The notes beneath the pieces are model-generated. The model saw only the letters and a program-made list of their open reading frames with translations. It searched no databases and was not told the origin of the DNA. From Bacteroidota bacterium (GTDB taxonomy: Bacteria > Bacteroidota > Bacteroidia > Chitinophagales > Chitinophagaceae): DNA of 39,826 nt. Position numbers and translations under genes: made by a program. The stretch spans positions 1-39,826 of the forward strand of contig JAKQEA010000021.1 of assembly GCA_029558715.1 (NCBI GenBank), in the 5' to 3' direction. Shown here in pieces: positions 7,951-15,598 of this stretch; position 1 is the first letter of the stretch, and every line of letters starts with the position of its first letter.

Positions 7951-9063
7951 ATGTTCTTAGCTCCCTATAATGATAATGTATATCTGTCTTTAGCAAGTAA
8001 TATGGAGAGCGGTCTTTCAAAGATCAAATCATTTATTGATGCATCTGTACACTCTGCCTCATATAATCGTCTGGAAGAGCTCACTCAAGTCTATAACACG
8101 ATATTCAGCGACCCTGTACTTAATGCCCACCTGGACTTTGCCATTACAAAGACGCATAAAGTTCTATACTTTAAGGAAGTCGATTACAACAGGACAAATT
8201 CGTATTATCATTTAAAGTTGATTCTTAAATCCGTCGAGATTGTATGGCTTGATCAACTTTATGGGGGAATATTATCAAGAATAATCAAATATTACAAGGC
8301 TTTATTTTCCAAGATTGATAACATTTATGCCAATACCAATAGCAGGCAAGAGTCGTTATTTGAAAGGATAGTTGGCGAGATTAATAATGAGCTAAAAAAG
8401 CTTCATGAAATAGTACAAAATAAAGAGGATATCAATTCTGAAAAAAAAAGACTAAAGGAACAGTATTTGACAAAAATCCCATTTCGTAGTTTGTTTCACA
8501 TTACTCATATTCATAACATTCCCGGCATTCTTAGCAAAGGAATTCTTTCACACACAAAATCGCACAGCAGCAAAATACTACAGGTTGACATTTCAAACCC
8601 GGAAATAAACCAAAAAAGAAAAAGAACTGAGTCAATCAATTACTACTCAATTCATGATTACGCACCATTATACTTGAATCCAAGAAATCCTATGCTCCAA
8701 TCATTGTGCCTAAAAAGAAATTTAAGGACAGAGTTGGTCATTATAAAAGTAAGTCCAAACATACTTGTAAACAAAAATGTGCTATTCACAGATGGTAATG
8801 CTGCTGAAGAATCCAGTAAGTTTTATAATAATCTTGAAGATTTTAATCAACTAAACTGGGAATGTATAAATGACGAATATTTTTTTGGACATACCGATGG
8901 AAAGCGGATAAAATGTTCGGAAGTTTTAGTTCATGATTACATCACTATCCCATACATAAATGAAATGGTAGCATTTAATGAAAATGTTTTCGAGTCTATT
9001 CTGAATCTATATCCAAATCACATAGATATAAAGTTATCGGTCGACAAATCTATTTTCTATTAA
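7951..9063 (+). CDS. darT: DarT-like DNA ADP-ribosyltransferase (DUF4433 family) with N-terminal extension
   Basis: The C-terminal half (from about residue 175) matches the DarT family, toxins that ADP-ribosylate thymidine in single-stranded DNA using NAD. Visible family landmarks are LFHITHIHNIPGIL, the HDYAPLYLNPRNPML block, LFTDGNAA, and the SEVLV segment holding the catalytic glutamate (about residue 324). The Lys/Arg-rich KRKRTES segment is where the family's catalytic arginine lies. The first 170 residues are a helical extension not found in the usual roughly 200-residue DarT. A TTG at 7942 would overlap the previous gene; ATG at 7951 is preferred. The 3' end overlaps the convergent macro-domain gene by 4 nt. 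The enzyme call is strong; the target base is from family knowledge. Confidence 0.88.
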   Translation: MFLAPYNDNVYLSLASNMESGLSKIKSFIDASVHSASYNRLEELTQVYNTIFSDPVLNAHLDFAITKTHKVLYFKEVDYNRTNSYYHLKLILKSVEIVWLDQLYGGILSRIIKYYKALFSKIDNIYANTNSRQESLFERIVGEINNELKKLHEIVQNKEDINSEKKRLKEQYLTKIPFRSLFHITHIHNIPGILSKGILSHTKSHSSKILQVDISNPEINQKRKRTESINYYSIHDYAPLYLNPRNPMLQSLCLKRNLRTELVIIKVSPNILVNKNVLFTDGNAAEESSKFYNNLEDFNQLNWECINDEYFFGHTDGKRIKCSEVLVHDYITIPYINEMVAFNENVFESILNLYPNHIDIKLSVDKSIFY

Positions 9064-10091
9064 TTTGGGTTGCTGTTTGCCAAATGCCATTCAACAATTC
9101 GTAAAGTCAACAACAAAATCCCCTCGGCATCTCGTCTTGTGGGAATAAAATCTGGATCATGATTTGAAAAATTACCTAACAAACGACATGTAGTTAGATA
9201 ACTATAGATACTTGGCGGGGTAGCCCCTTTCAACAGACTAATCCCATCTGCAAGTTTCACTGTATTATCTTTTACCCTGAACTTCACAATAGTTTCGATA
9301 ATAGACCGACAAGTAATTATTACACCCCGAGGGTTTTCATCAAGGTTTCTTAAAGCAGAACTAATCTCCTGTTTAAAACTTGAATACTTATCAATGTCGT
9401 AGTCGGCTGAAAATGTCAGTTCTTGTTCTGGTTTTATTTTTTTGAGCCTATAAATTGATTCAAAAAAATCAACAAATGTATCCAGGTCAAATGAGACAAA
9501 TCGTAAGAAAGTAATATTTTTCGTACTGGCAAATAGGTCAGTCGCCCAATTAATTAACATATCAAAGCATTCCTTTCTTTTAACACCTCCATATTTAGTG
9601 CCCAAAGCAGTTACATCTAACGTAAATAAATTACCATCCCCAGAAAGAAAGTTTCCGGCCTTTTCAAGACCCTGTTTCAAAGAATTAAGTACCAACTCAG
9701 CAAGGTCCTCTTTATTAGATGTTCTAAATAAATCCCTCGATCCCATATTGACTAAAAGAATTTTTTTTAAAGAGAGCCCTCTGCTGGAAAGATCGATTAC
9801 TTGATACCCTTTTCTTTGAAGCTCATCATCTATTAACTCGCTTAAATTAATATTACTTTTTTTTATTAAATATTCATTTAACGCACCAATTGTAGAGTTA
9901 GGAGTAAAAGAAGGTTCCGAGAATGCCGATAAAATCAATACGTCTGCATCACTATTAATTATGTTACCAAAACCAAGACCGATCATTTGGCCCTTTTTAT
10001 ACTCAAAAAGCAATTTAGTTTTAATGAATTCGGTCATGTCCATTGGGGTTTTTTCGAATATACTTAAAGGTTTTGAGCAAAAAAGGCGCAT
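9060..10091 (-). CDS. Macro-like domain protein with DUF4145-like C-terminus; candidate DarG-type antitoxin
   Basis: The N-terminal part (about residues 15-215) has the order expected of a macro fold: DADVLILSAF after the first strand, the glycine-rich TALGTKYGG loop, and a final strand and helix, FLRFVSFDLDTFVDFFESI. The C-terminal part (about 230-340) reads like DUF4145, a HEPN-like helical domain (GVIITCRSIIETIVKF, then LLGNFSNHDP). Macro-domain DarG removes ADP-ribose from DNA and neutralises DarT, so an antitoxin role is plausible. In known DarTG systems the two genes share one operon; here they converge. GTG at 10097 and ATGs at 10043 and 10037 are alternative starts. The macro assignment rests on pattern resemblance and is less sure than the DarT call. 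Confidence 0.7.
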   Translation of the reverse strand: MRLFCSKPLSIFEKTPMDMTEFIKTKLLFEYKKGQMIGLGFGNIINSDADVLILSAFSEPSFTPNSTIGALNEYLIKKSNINLSELIDDELQRKGYQVIDLSSRGLSLKKILLVNMGSRDLFRTSNKEDLAELVLNSLKQGLEKAGNFLSGDGNLFTLDVTALGTKYGGVKRKECFDMLINWATDLFASTKNITFLRFVSFDLDTFVDFFESIYRLKKIKPEQELTFSADYDIDKYSSFKQEISSALRNLDENPRGVIITCRSIIETIVKFRVKDNTVKLADGISLLKGATPPSIYSYLTTCRLLGNFSNHDPDFIPTRRDAEGILLLTLRIVEWHLANSNPN

Positions 10092-10164
10092 TCCCACGAC
10101 AATATTTTGATTTCTTATTTAACCTGCATATTATTAATGACTTATTATAGACCTATTTTGGGGT

Positions 10165-10198
10165 TGCAATTAAATTGCAGGCAGATTTTGCTATTTTG
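10165..10198 (+). promoter_or_regulatory. WYL-type operator palindrome and promoter box upstream of hsdR
   Basis: TGCAATTAAATTGCA (10165-10179) is a perfect 15-bp palindrome centred at 10172. The -7-like box CTATTTTG ends at 10198, exactly 26 nt from the centre, as upstream of the DarT unit. Transcription would start about 10 nt before the hsdR TTG codon, giving a very short leader. The palindrome also lies about 74 nt upstream of the divergent macro-domain gene, so it may affect both. Binding by the WYL regulator is inferred. Confidence 0.65.
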
Positions 10199-10213
10199 TT
10201 GAAAATTTGATTA

Positions 10214-13200
10214 TTGACCTCAAACTTCTCCTTTCTAAAACAAGAGTTTGAGCCGCTGCTGCCCACCGCACAGCGGGCAGAACAGTATGTGCATACCGAT
10301 CCTATGTATTGCGCCATTCTCTGCCGGAAAAGCCTGGAGGAGTTTATTAAATGGTTGTATGACCATGATGAGGACCTGGAAATACCTCCCGATACCACCC
10401 TAAATTCGCTGATGCATGAGCAGAGTTTTAAAAACCTGGTGCCTCCTGCTCTTTTTCGCAACATCAATCTCGTTCGCAAAATTGGCAACAATGCCATCCA
10501 CACCAACCAACGTACAGAAAAGCGGGATGCGATCGCCAGCCTGAAGATCCTGCATGATTTCGGGCTTTGGGTGGTGCGGTTATACAGCCGTGGGCAGACG
10601 CCGGTTATACCTTTTGAAGAAAGCATTTTACCAACCGGGGAACCGGTTGAAAGAACCCGCATGCAAATGCAGGAACTGTCCCGCCAGTACCAGGAGGTGC
10701 AGCAGCAACTGATCCGTGCCAACGAAGAGCTGCAGCGTAATGAACAACTGGCCAGGCAGCTACAGGAAAAGCTGCAGGCTGTTCACGAAGTAAAACAACA
10801 GAATACTGCTTCAGCCGGTGAATTTACGTTCAGCGTTTCCGAAGCAGAGACCCGGAGGATCTATATTGACGCCCTGCTGAAAGAAGCTGGCTGGGACCTG
10901 TCTGCCCCACGTACGATTGAATTTGAAGTGCAGGGTATGCCGCATGATGGCGGCATTGGCTATGCCGATTATGTTTTATGGGGAGATGATGGTAAGCCAT
11001 TGGGCGTAGTGGAAGCCAAAAAAACAATGGCAGATGCTTACAAAGGAAAAAGACAATCAGAACTGTATGCCAATTGCCTGGAGCAGATGTTTGGCCAGCG
11101 GCCGGTGATATACTATACCAATGGTTTTGAAACCCATACCTGGGATGATAGCTTCTATCCGCCAAGACAGGTGCATGGTTTTTATACAAAGGACGAACTG
11201 CAACTGCTGATCAACAGAAGAACAACAAGGAAAAAACTGGCAGAGATTCCGATTGATAAAGAGATTGTGAACCGCTACTACCAGGAAGAAGCCATAAAGA
11301 GAGTGGAAGAAACCCTGGAGAAAAAAGCAAGAGGTGCTTTGCTGGTGATGGCTACCGGAAGTGGGAAAACAAGAACTGCTGCTGCTATGGCCGATATACT
11401 CACCAAAGCCAACTGGGCTAAGAAAATCCTATTTCTTGCAGACAGGAATGCCCTGGTTACCCAGGCAAAAAATGCTTTTAATACATTGCTGCCCCATTTA
11501 ACAGCTATTGATCTGACCAAAGAAGAGGAAGATACAGCCAGCCGGGTGGTGTTTAGTACCTACCCGACCATCATGAACCGGATAGACAGTACCAAAGTGG
11601 ACGGGCACCGTTATTACGGGGTCGGCCATTTTGATGTGGTGATTATTGATGAGGCCCATCGCAGTGTATACATGAAGTACAGGGCTATTTTTGAATACTT
11701 CGATGCCATTTTTATCGGCTTAACGGCTACGCCAAAATCGGATGCGGATAAAGATACTTATGAGCTGTTCGGCCTTGAAGTGCATAACCCCACTTATGCC
11801 TACGAACTGGATACGGCTGTAAATGATAAATACCTGGTGCCGCCGAAAGCTATGAAAGTTCCGGTCAGGTTTCCGAGAGAAGGGGTAAAATACAATGAGC
11901 TGAGTGAGGAAGAAAAAAAAGAATATGAAAAGGAATTCCTGGAGAATTATGGATACATACCGGAAGAAGTATCCGGGAGTGCCATCAATACCTGGCTTTT
12001 TAATGAAGACACCGTAAATAAGGTACTGGATGTTTTGATGGAGCATGGTCAGAAAATTGAAGGCGGTGATTTACTGGGCAAGACCATCATTTTTGCCAAA
12101 AATCACAACCATGCCGTTTACATTGAAGAATGTTTCAATAAACGATATCCGCAGTATGCCGGGAAAATGCTGCGCATTATTGACAACCAGGTGTACAATG
12201 CACAGGACATGATCTACCGGTTTTCTGATCCTGAGAACAAAGAATTCCAAATCGCCGTTTCGGTTGACATGCTGGATACGGGAATTGATATACCCGAAAT
12301 CCTGAATCTTGTTTTCTTTAAGTCGGTTAGATCTAAAGCCAAGTTCTGGCAAATGGTGGGCCGGGGCACCAGGCTATGTAAAAATATATTCGGGCCAGGA
12401 ATGGACAAGGAATGTTTTTACATTTTTGATGTTTGCGGTAACCTCGAGTTTTTCAGTACTAATATTAAAGAAACAGAGCCGGGTCTCCGGGGTACTTTAA
12501 GCCAACAAATATTCACGGCCAAACTGAATCTCGCTTTTCTTCTTGAAGAAAAACAGGCCACCGCAGAGGAGTTGTTGCTAAAAGAGCAACTGCTGGATGA
12601 ACTGCATCAAATAGTCCTTGCATTGAATGAAGAAGATTTCCGTGTACGGATGAAATTGCAATTTGTTGAGAAATACCGGAACCGTGACCAATGGAATGCC
12701 CTCAGCAATCTGGATGTTTTGGAAATCGAAAAGCATATTGCAACATTATACACCGATAGTAAATCAGATGAGTCAGCCCGCTGGTTTGACCTGATGATGC
12801 TGAACCTTATGCTGGCACAGTTGCAACAATCGCCCCGGCAAAATTTTTATCAACTACAGGTTACTGAAACGACAAGGGGATTACTGAAAAAACTCAGTAT
12901 CCCGGAAGTAAAGGCCCGGGAACAGCTGATCCGTCATATCCAGGAAGATGAATACTGGCAGCAGGCGGGTTTGCCAACACATAACCAATCGAGGCTGGAT
13001 CTTCGCCAACTAATAAAATATATTGACCCTGTATTCAAACCTAACCTGTACACCAACTTTAAAGACGAGGTGGGAAATATTGAGGAAGTACAGATCCTTA
13101 CCCAATACCAGGAACTGGGCAGTTATAAAAAAAGGGTGGAGAAATTTATCCGGGACAATCAACATCATATTACGATCCACCGGATCAGGAATAATAAACC

Positions 13201-13582
13201 TATTACGCAACAGGAGGTAGCTGAACTGGAGAAGCTGTTATTTAGTATTGATGAACATGGCAATAAAGAACTGCTGGAAAAAGTAACAAAAGGGCAGCCA
13301 CTGGCGGCGTTTATCCGCGGTATTCTTGGCCTGGATATCAATGCAGCCAAAGAAGCCTTTGCAGAGTTTTTATCAAAAGGTAACTTGTCGGCCACCCAGA
13401 TCATGTTTATCAATTCTATTATTGATTACCTGTCGGTAAACGGCACTATAGACAAAAAGATGTTGTTTGATAAACCGTTTACGGATATTGACTACAGGGG
13501 AATATCCGGGGTGTTCAGTAACGAAGAAACGGCTAAGGTGATCAGTATTATTGATAAACTGAATGAAGTATCACTGGGCTAG
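10214..13582 (+). CDS. hsdR: Type I restriction enzyme endonuclease/translocase subunit HsdR
   Basis: This is the motor and nuclease subunit of the restriction complex. The N-terminal DUF4145 domain (about 1-125) is followed by a coiled coil (about 145-195). The HsdR nuclease domain has Asp at 252 (ADYVLW) and the E-A-K pair at 267-269. The superfamily 2 helicase has Walker A ATGSGKT at 380-386, DEAH at 479-482 and GLTATP, with motif VI around MVGRGTRLCKN. At 1122 residues it is full length. The start is TTG at 10214: a TGA codon lies two codons upstream, and the MTSNFSFLK opening fits the family. An ATG start would remove about 30 conserved residues. hsdM and hsdS lie more than 7 kb upstream, and a dedicated promoter with an operator sits in front. 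Confidence 0.95.
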   Translation: MTSNFSFLKQEFEPLLPTAQRAEQYVHTDPMYCAILCRKSLEEFIKWLYDHDEDLEIPPDTTLNSLMHEQSFKNLVPPALFRNINLVRKIGNNAIHTNQRTEKRDAIASLKILHDFGLWVVRLYSRGQTPVIPFEESILPTGEPVERTRMQMQELSRQYQEVQQQLIRANEELQRNEQLARQLQEKLQAVHEVKQQNTASAGEFTFSVSEAETRRIYIDALLKEAGWDLSAPRTIEFEVQGMPHDGGIGYADYVLWGDDGKPLGVVEAKKTMADAYKGKRQSELYANCLEQMFGQRPVIYYTNGFETHTWDDSFYPPRQVHGFYTKDELQLLINRRTTRKKLAEIPIDKEIVNRYYQEEAIKRVEETLEKKARGALLVMATGSGKTRTAAAMADILTKANWAKKILFLADRNALVTQAKNAFNTLLPHLTAIDLTKEEEDTASRVVFSTYPTIMNRIDSTKVDGHRYYGVGHFDVVIIDEAHRSVYMKYRAIFEYFDAIFIGLTATPKSDADKDTYELFGLEVHNPTYAYELDTAVNDKYLVPPKAMKVPVRFPREGVKYNELSEEEKKEYEKEFLENYGYIPEEVSGSAINTWLFNEDTVNKVLDVLMEHGQKIEGGDLLGKTIIFAKNHNHAVYIEECFNKRYPQYAGKMLRIIDNQVYNAQDMIYRFSDPENKEFQIAVSVDMLDTGIDIPEILNLVFFKSVRSKAKFWQMVGRGTRLCKNIFGPGMDKECFYIFDVCGNLEFFSTNIKETEPGLRGTLSQQIFTAKLNLAFLLEEKQATAEELLLKEQLLDELHQIVLALNEEDFRVRMKLQFVEKYRNRDQWNALSNLDVLEIEKHIATLYTDSKSDESARWFDLMMLNLMLAQLQQSPRQNFYQLQVTETTRGLLKKLSIPEVKAREQLIRHIQEDEYWQQAGLPTHNQSRLDLRQLIKYIDPVFKPNLYTNFKDEVGNIEEVQILTQYQELGSYKKRVEKFIRDNQHHITIHRIRNNKPITQQEVAELEKLLFSIDEHGNKELLEKVTKGQPLAAFIRGILGLDINAAKEAFAEFLSKGNLSATQIMFINSIIDYLSVNGTIDKKMLFDKPFTDIDYRGISGVFSNEETAKVISIIDKLNEVSLG

Positions 13583-13584
13583 TA

Positions 13585-14598
13585 TCACTTGTATTTTAAT
13601 ACTCCTTTTTCGTATAATTCTTTCATTTCTTTCCGTAACGAAACAGGCTTCAGTACTTCCAGTGCTGGCCCATAACTCATCAAAGTAGAAGTCAATTCAT
13701 AATTATTGAACAGTTTCAGTTCAAGCTGGATACTTCCATCCTTGTTTTCTTTTTTAATTATTTGTGATTTATGTATAGGTTTAGTCCTGATATAGTCTGC
13801 TGAAGAAGCTCCCACCTTGACAGAGATTTCCATTGGTTCCTGGTCACGGGGAATCGTTACACCTATCACATTATTGAAATACGTTTCCGGGTCAAACAAA
13901 TCATTTTCAATCAAGGGCACTGACGAGTTTTTAATTTTTCCACAAATACTGTCCAACCGAATATTGCTTAATACAGTATTATTATCCACCCTTCCTATCA
14001 GAAACCACCTGTTTCTATATTCTTTAAGCATATAGGGATGAACAAGCCATTGCCTCTCTTCTTTACCAAAAGGCTTATAATTCAGTTTTACTGTACTTTT
14101 CATTTGTATAGCTGAAAACAATTCATCAAAATATTCCATACCTAATGCCTCAGTATGTTCTTCAAAAGCAATCATGGTATTACTGTCTGGTACATTGGTA
14201 TGAATTTTATTCTCCAGCCTGGCAATCATTTCATCAATTTCACCGGTTAGTTTAATATTAGTCGCTTTTTTAAGAATGGCAACTGCTTTCTTCATGATTG
14301 CAACATCGTCATCATCAACAGGTATCTTTTTTAATGAAAATTTTTCAGTATAAAATATTCTCGGGTCTTTTTTGGTGGGCCTATGAATAGGGGCACCCAT
14401 TTCATTTTCCAAGTATGAAATATCATTTTTCAGCATTCTTTCCTTTATCGGCACTTCACCTTTAAGTTTTAATGTGGCCGACAAGGCCTCCAGGAGCTCA
14501 CTGTATGATCTTTTTCTGGGGCTTCCCAATAACTCATCCAGGATTTCTATCCTTAGTCTGATATGTCTTCTTTCATGTGTAATCTTTTCCCTTTTCAT
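13585..14598 (-). CDS. WYL-domain transcriptional regulator (CapW/BrxR-like)
   Basis: The N-terminus (about 1-75) is a winged helix-turn-helix (RSYSELLEALSATLKLK onward), and the middle is a WYL sensor domain with the block HPYMLKEYRNRWFLIGRVDN; RWFLIG sits where the family has W-Y-L. A C-terminal WCX-like extension follows. Such regulators repress many phage-defence loci until a ligand signals infection (family knowledge). ATG at 14598 is preferred over a TTG at 14628, because the latter would run into a palindromic operator at 14624-14638. The gene converges on hsdR with a 2-nt gap and diverges from the HNH operon. Four related palindromes in the island make it the best candidate local regulator. 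Confidence 0.9.
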   Translation of the reverse strand: MKREKITHERRHIRLRIEILDELLGSPRKRSYSELLEALSATLKLKGEVPIKERMLKNDISYLENEMGAPIHRPTKKDPRIFYTEKFSLKKIPVDDDDVAIMKKAVAILKKATNIKLTGEIDEMIARLENKIHTNVPDSNTMIAFEEHTEALGMEYFDELFSAIQMKSTVKLNYKPFGKEERQWLVHPYMLKEYRNRWFLIGRVDNNTVLSNIRLDSICGKIKNSSVPLIENDLFDPETYFNNVIGVTIPRDQEPMEISVKVGASSADYIRTKPIHKSQIIKKENKDGSIQLELKLFNNYELTSTLMSYGPALEVLKPVSLRKEMKELYEKGVLKYK

Positions 14599-14623
14599 AT
14601 GCAGGTTAATAAGTTTTAAAGCA

Positions 14624-14638
14624 TGCAATCAGGCTGCA
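14624..14638 (-). promoter_or_regulatory. Imperfect WYL-type operator in the wyl promoter
   Basis: TGCAATCAGGCTGCA keeps the TGCA ends and 5 of 7 symmetric pairs of the island's palindrome. It lies 26 nt upstream of the wyl ATG. TTATTAAC on the minus strand lies where the -7 box falls at the other sites, a weak match. Negative autoregulation is inferred. Confidence 0.5.
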
Positions 14639-14693
14639 TTGATCGCAGCCATTTTTACATCATGAACAACAAGATAAAAAAGAAACCCCTGCC

Positions 14694-14727
14694 TGCAAAA
14701 AGATTGCATCCATGGGTTTTAACCTTG
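14694..14727 (+). promoter_or_regulatory. WYL-type operator and promoter box of the HNH operon
   Basis: TGCAAAAAGATTGCA (14694-14708) keeps TGCAA and TTGCA in mirrored arms around centre 14701. The -7 box TAACCTTG (7 of 8 to TAnnTTTG) ends at 14727, again exactly 26 nt from the centre. The predicted transcript begins about 10 nt before the ATG at 14746. Confidence 0.6.
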
Positions 14728-14745
14728 TAAAACAAAACCGGAGTT

Positions 14746-15015
14746 ATGACAAAAGATATCAGTTACATAGAAATGCTCCTTACAGAGCGGTGGAGACAAA
14801 AAAGAGAAAAGATTCTGGAAAGGGATAGTCGTAAATGCAGGAATTGTGGCAGCAGTCAGAACCTGCACATCCACCACCGGCAGTATCATACGGACAACAA
14901 AACAGGCCTAAAAAGGGAGCCCTGGGACTATGACAATAAATACCTAGTTACGCTTTGCGAGAAATGTCATGAAGCCGGGCACCAGCAATATCAAATACCA
15001 TCTTTTAACAGTTAA
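14746..15015 (+). CDS. Small HNH endonuclease
   Basis: The 89-residue protein is almost entirely an HNH nuclease. It has a zinc knuckle with C31/C34 and C71/C74, the catalytic HIHH at 41-44 followed by Tyr47, and a final CEKCHE in which His75 completes the metal site. The first 28 residues are a basic helix (RWRQKREKILERD) typical of this family. No specificity domain is visible, so the enzyme probably acts with partners or as a general nuclease. It is the first gene of a tight three-gene operon (10-nt and 12-nt gaps) behind an operator shared with hsdR and the DarT unit. A role as nuclease effector of a defence module is inferred. Confidence 0.88.
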   Translation: MTKDISYIEMLLTERWRQKREKILERDSRKCRNCGSSQNLHIHHRQYHTDNKTGLKREPWDYDNKYLVTLCEKCHEAGHQQYQIPSFNS

Positions 15016-15025
15016 ATTTTAAGCT

Positions 15026-15586
15026 ATGTTATTATTCAGCTTCTTTCGCCGTCCTAAAAACTCAGTTAATAATGTGGCAACAGACACAACTGTGGCTGAG
15101 CCGGTTATCCAGGTAGACAGGAATCTATTTGTGGATGAAGAGGCTCCGGAACTGAAAAATCCGGTAAAAAAGATAACTAACCCTATTGAAGTTTTTCTTG
15201 ATCAGAATTTTGAGTGGCAAGGCTATAACGACGGATATAGTCATCCAGAAACTGATTACCTCAATAATAACCTGGCACAAATACGTTCTGAATTCAGGCT
15301 GGCAGTTGATAAATGCATGGATATAAAGCGTACGGAGCTGGGTGAACTGAAACTGCACCTGATAGATGCAGAGGGGATTTCTTCCCGGCTGGAGGCTAAA
15401 TTAAAGGAGAAGATCAGTCAACTGGAAGTAACTATACATGAACTGGACACCCAGAAAATACTTTCTGCTGAAAACGAAGGCATTGTCTCTACAGCCATTC
15501 ATGCCTATCGCATTGGGTTCATTAAGGGATTGGAACGTTACCAGCAGGAGAAATTTTTCGCCGACAGTACCGGATTGTTTAACTAA
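15026..15586 (+). CDS. Uncharacterised coiled-coil protein between HNH and DUF4407 genes
   Basis: I do not recognise this 186-residue protein. A short hydrophobic and basic start (MLLFSFFRRPKN) could touch a membrane but is not a clear signal peptide. Residues about 15-60 look disordered. A segment FEWQGYNDGYSHPETDYL comes next, and a long helical, coiled-coil-prone stretch (about 85-150) follows. The C-terminus, HAYRIGFIKGLERYQQEKFF, looks like a conserved helix. It lies 10 nt after the HNH gene and 12 nt before the DUF4407 gene, so it is probably the linker or adaptor of that set. This is inferred from context only. Confidence 0.75.
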   Translation: MLLFSFFRRPKNSVNNVATDTTVAEPVIQVDRNLFVDEEAPELKNPVKKITNPIEVFLDQNFEWQGYNDGYSHPETDYLNNNLAQIRSEFRLAVDKCMDIKRTELGELKLHLIDAEGISSRLEAKLKEKISQLEVTIHELDTQKILSAENEGIVSTAIHAYRIGFIKGLERYQQEKFFADSTGLFN

Positions 15587-15598
15587 TAAATTCTTTTT

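Noticed and set aside
14599-14628. TTG start at 14628 for the WYL regulator, adding ten residues.
   Set aside because: The extra codons run into the palindromic operator, and the helix-turn-helix begins naturally at the ATG at 14598.
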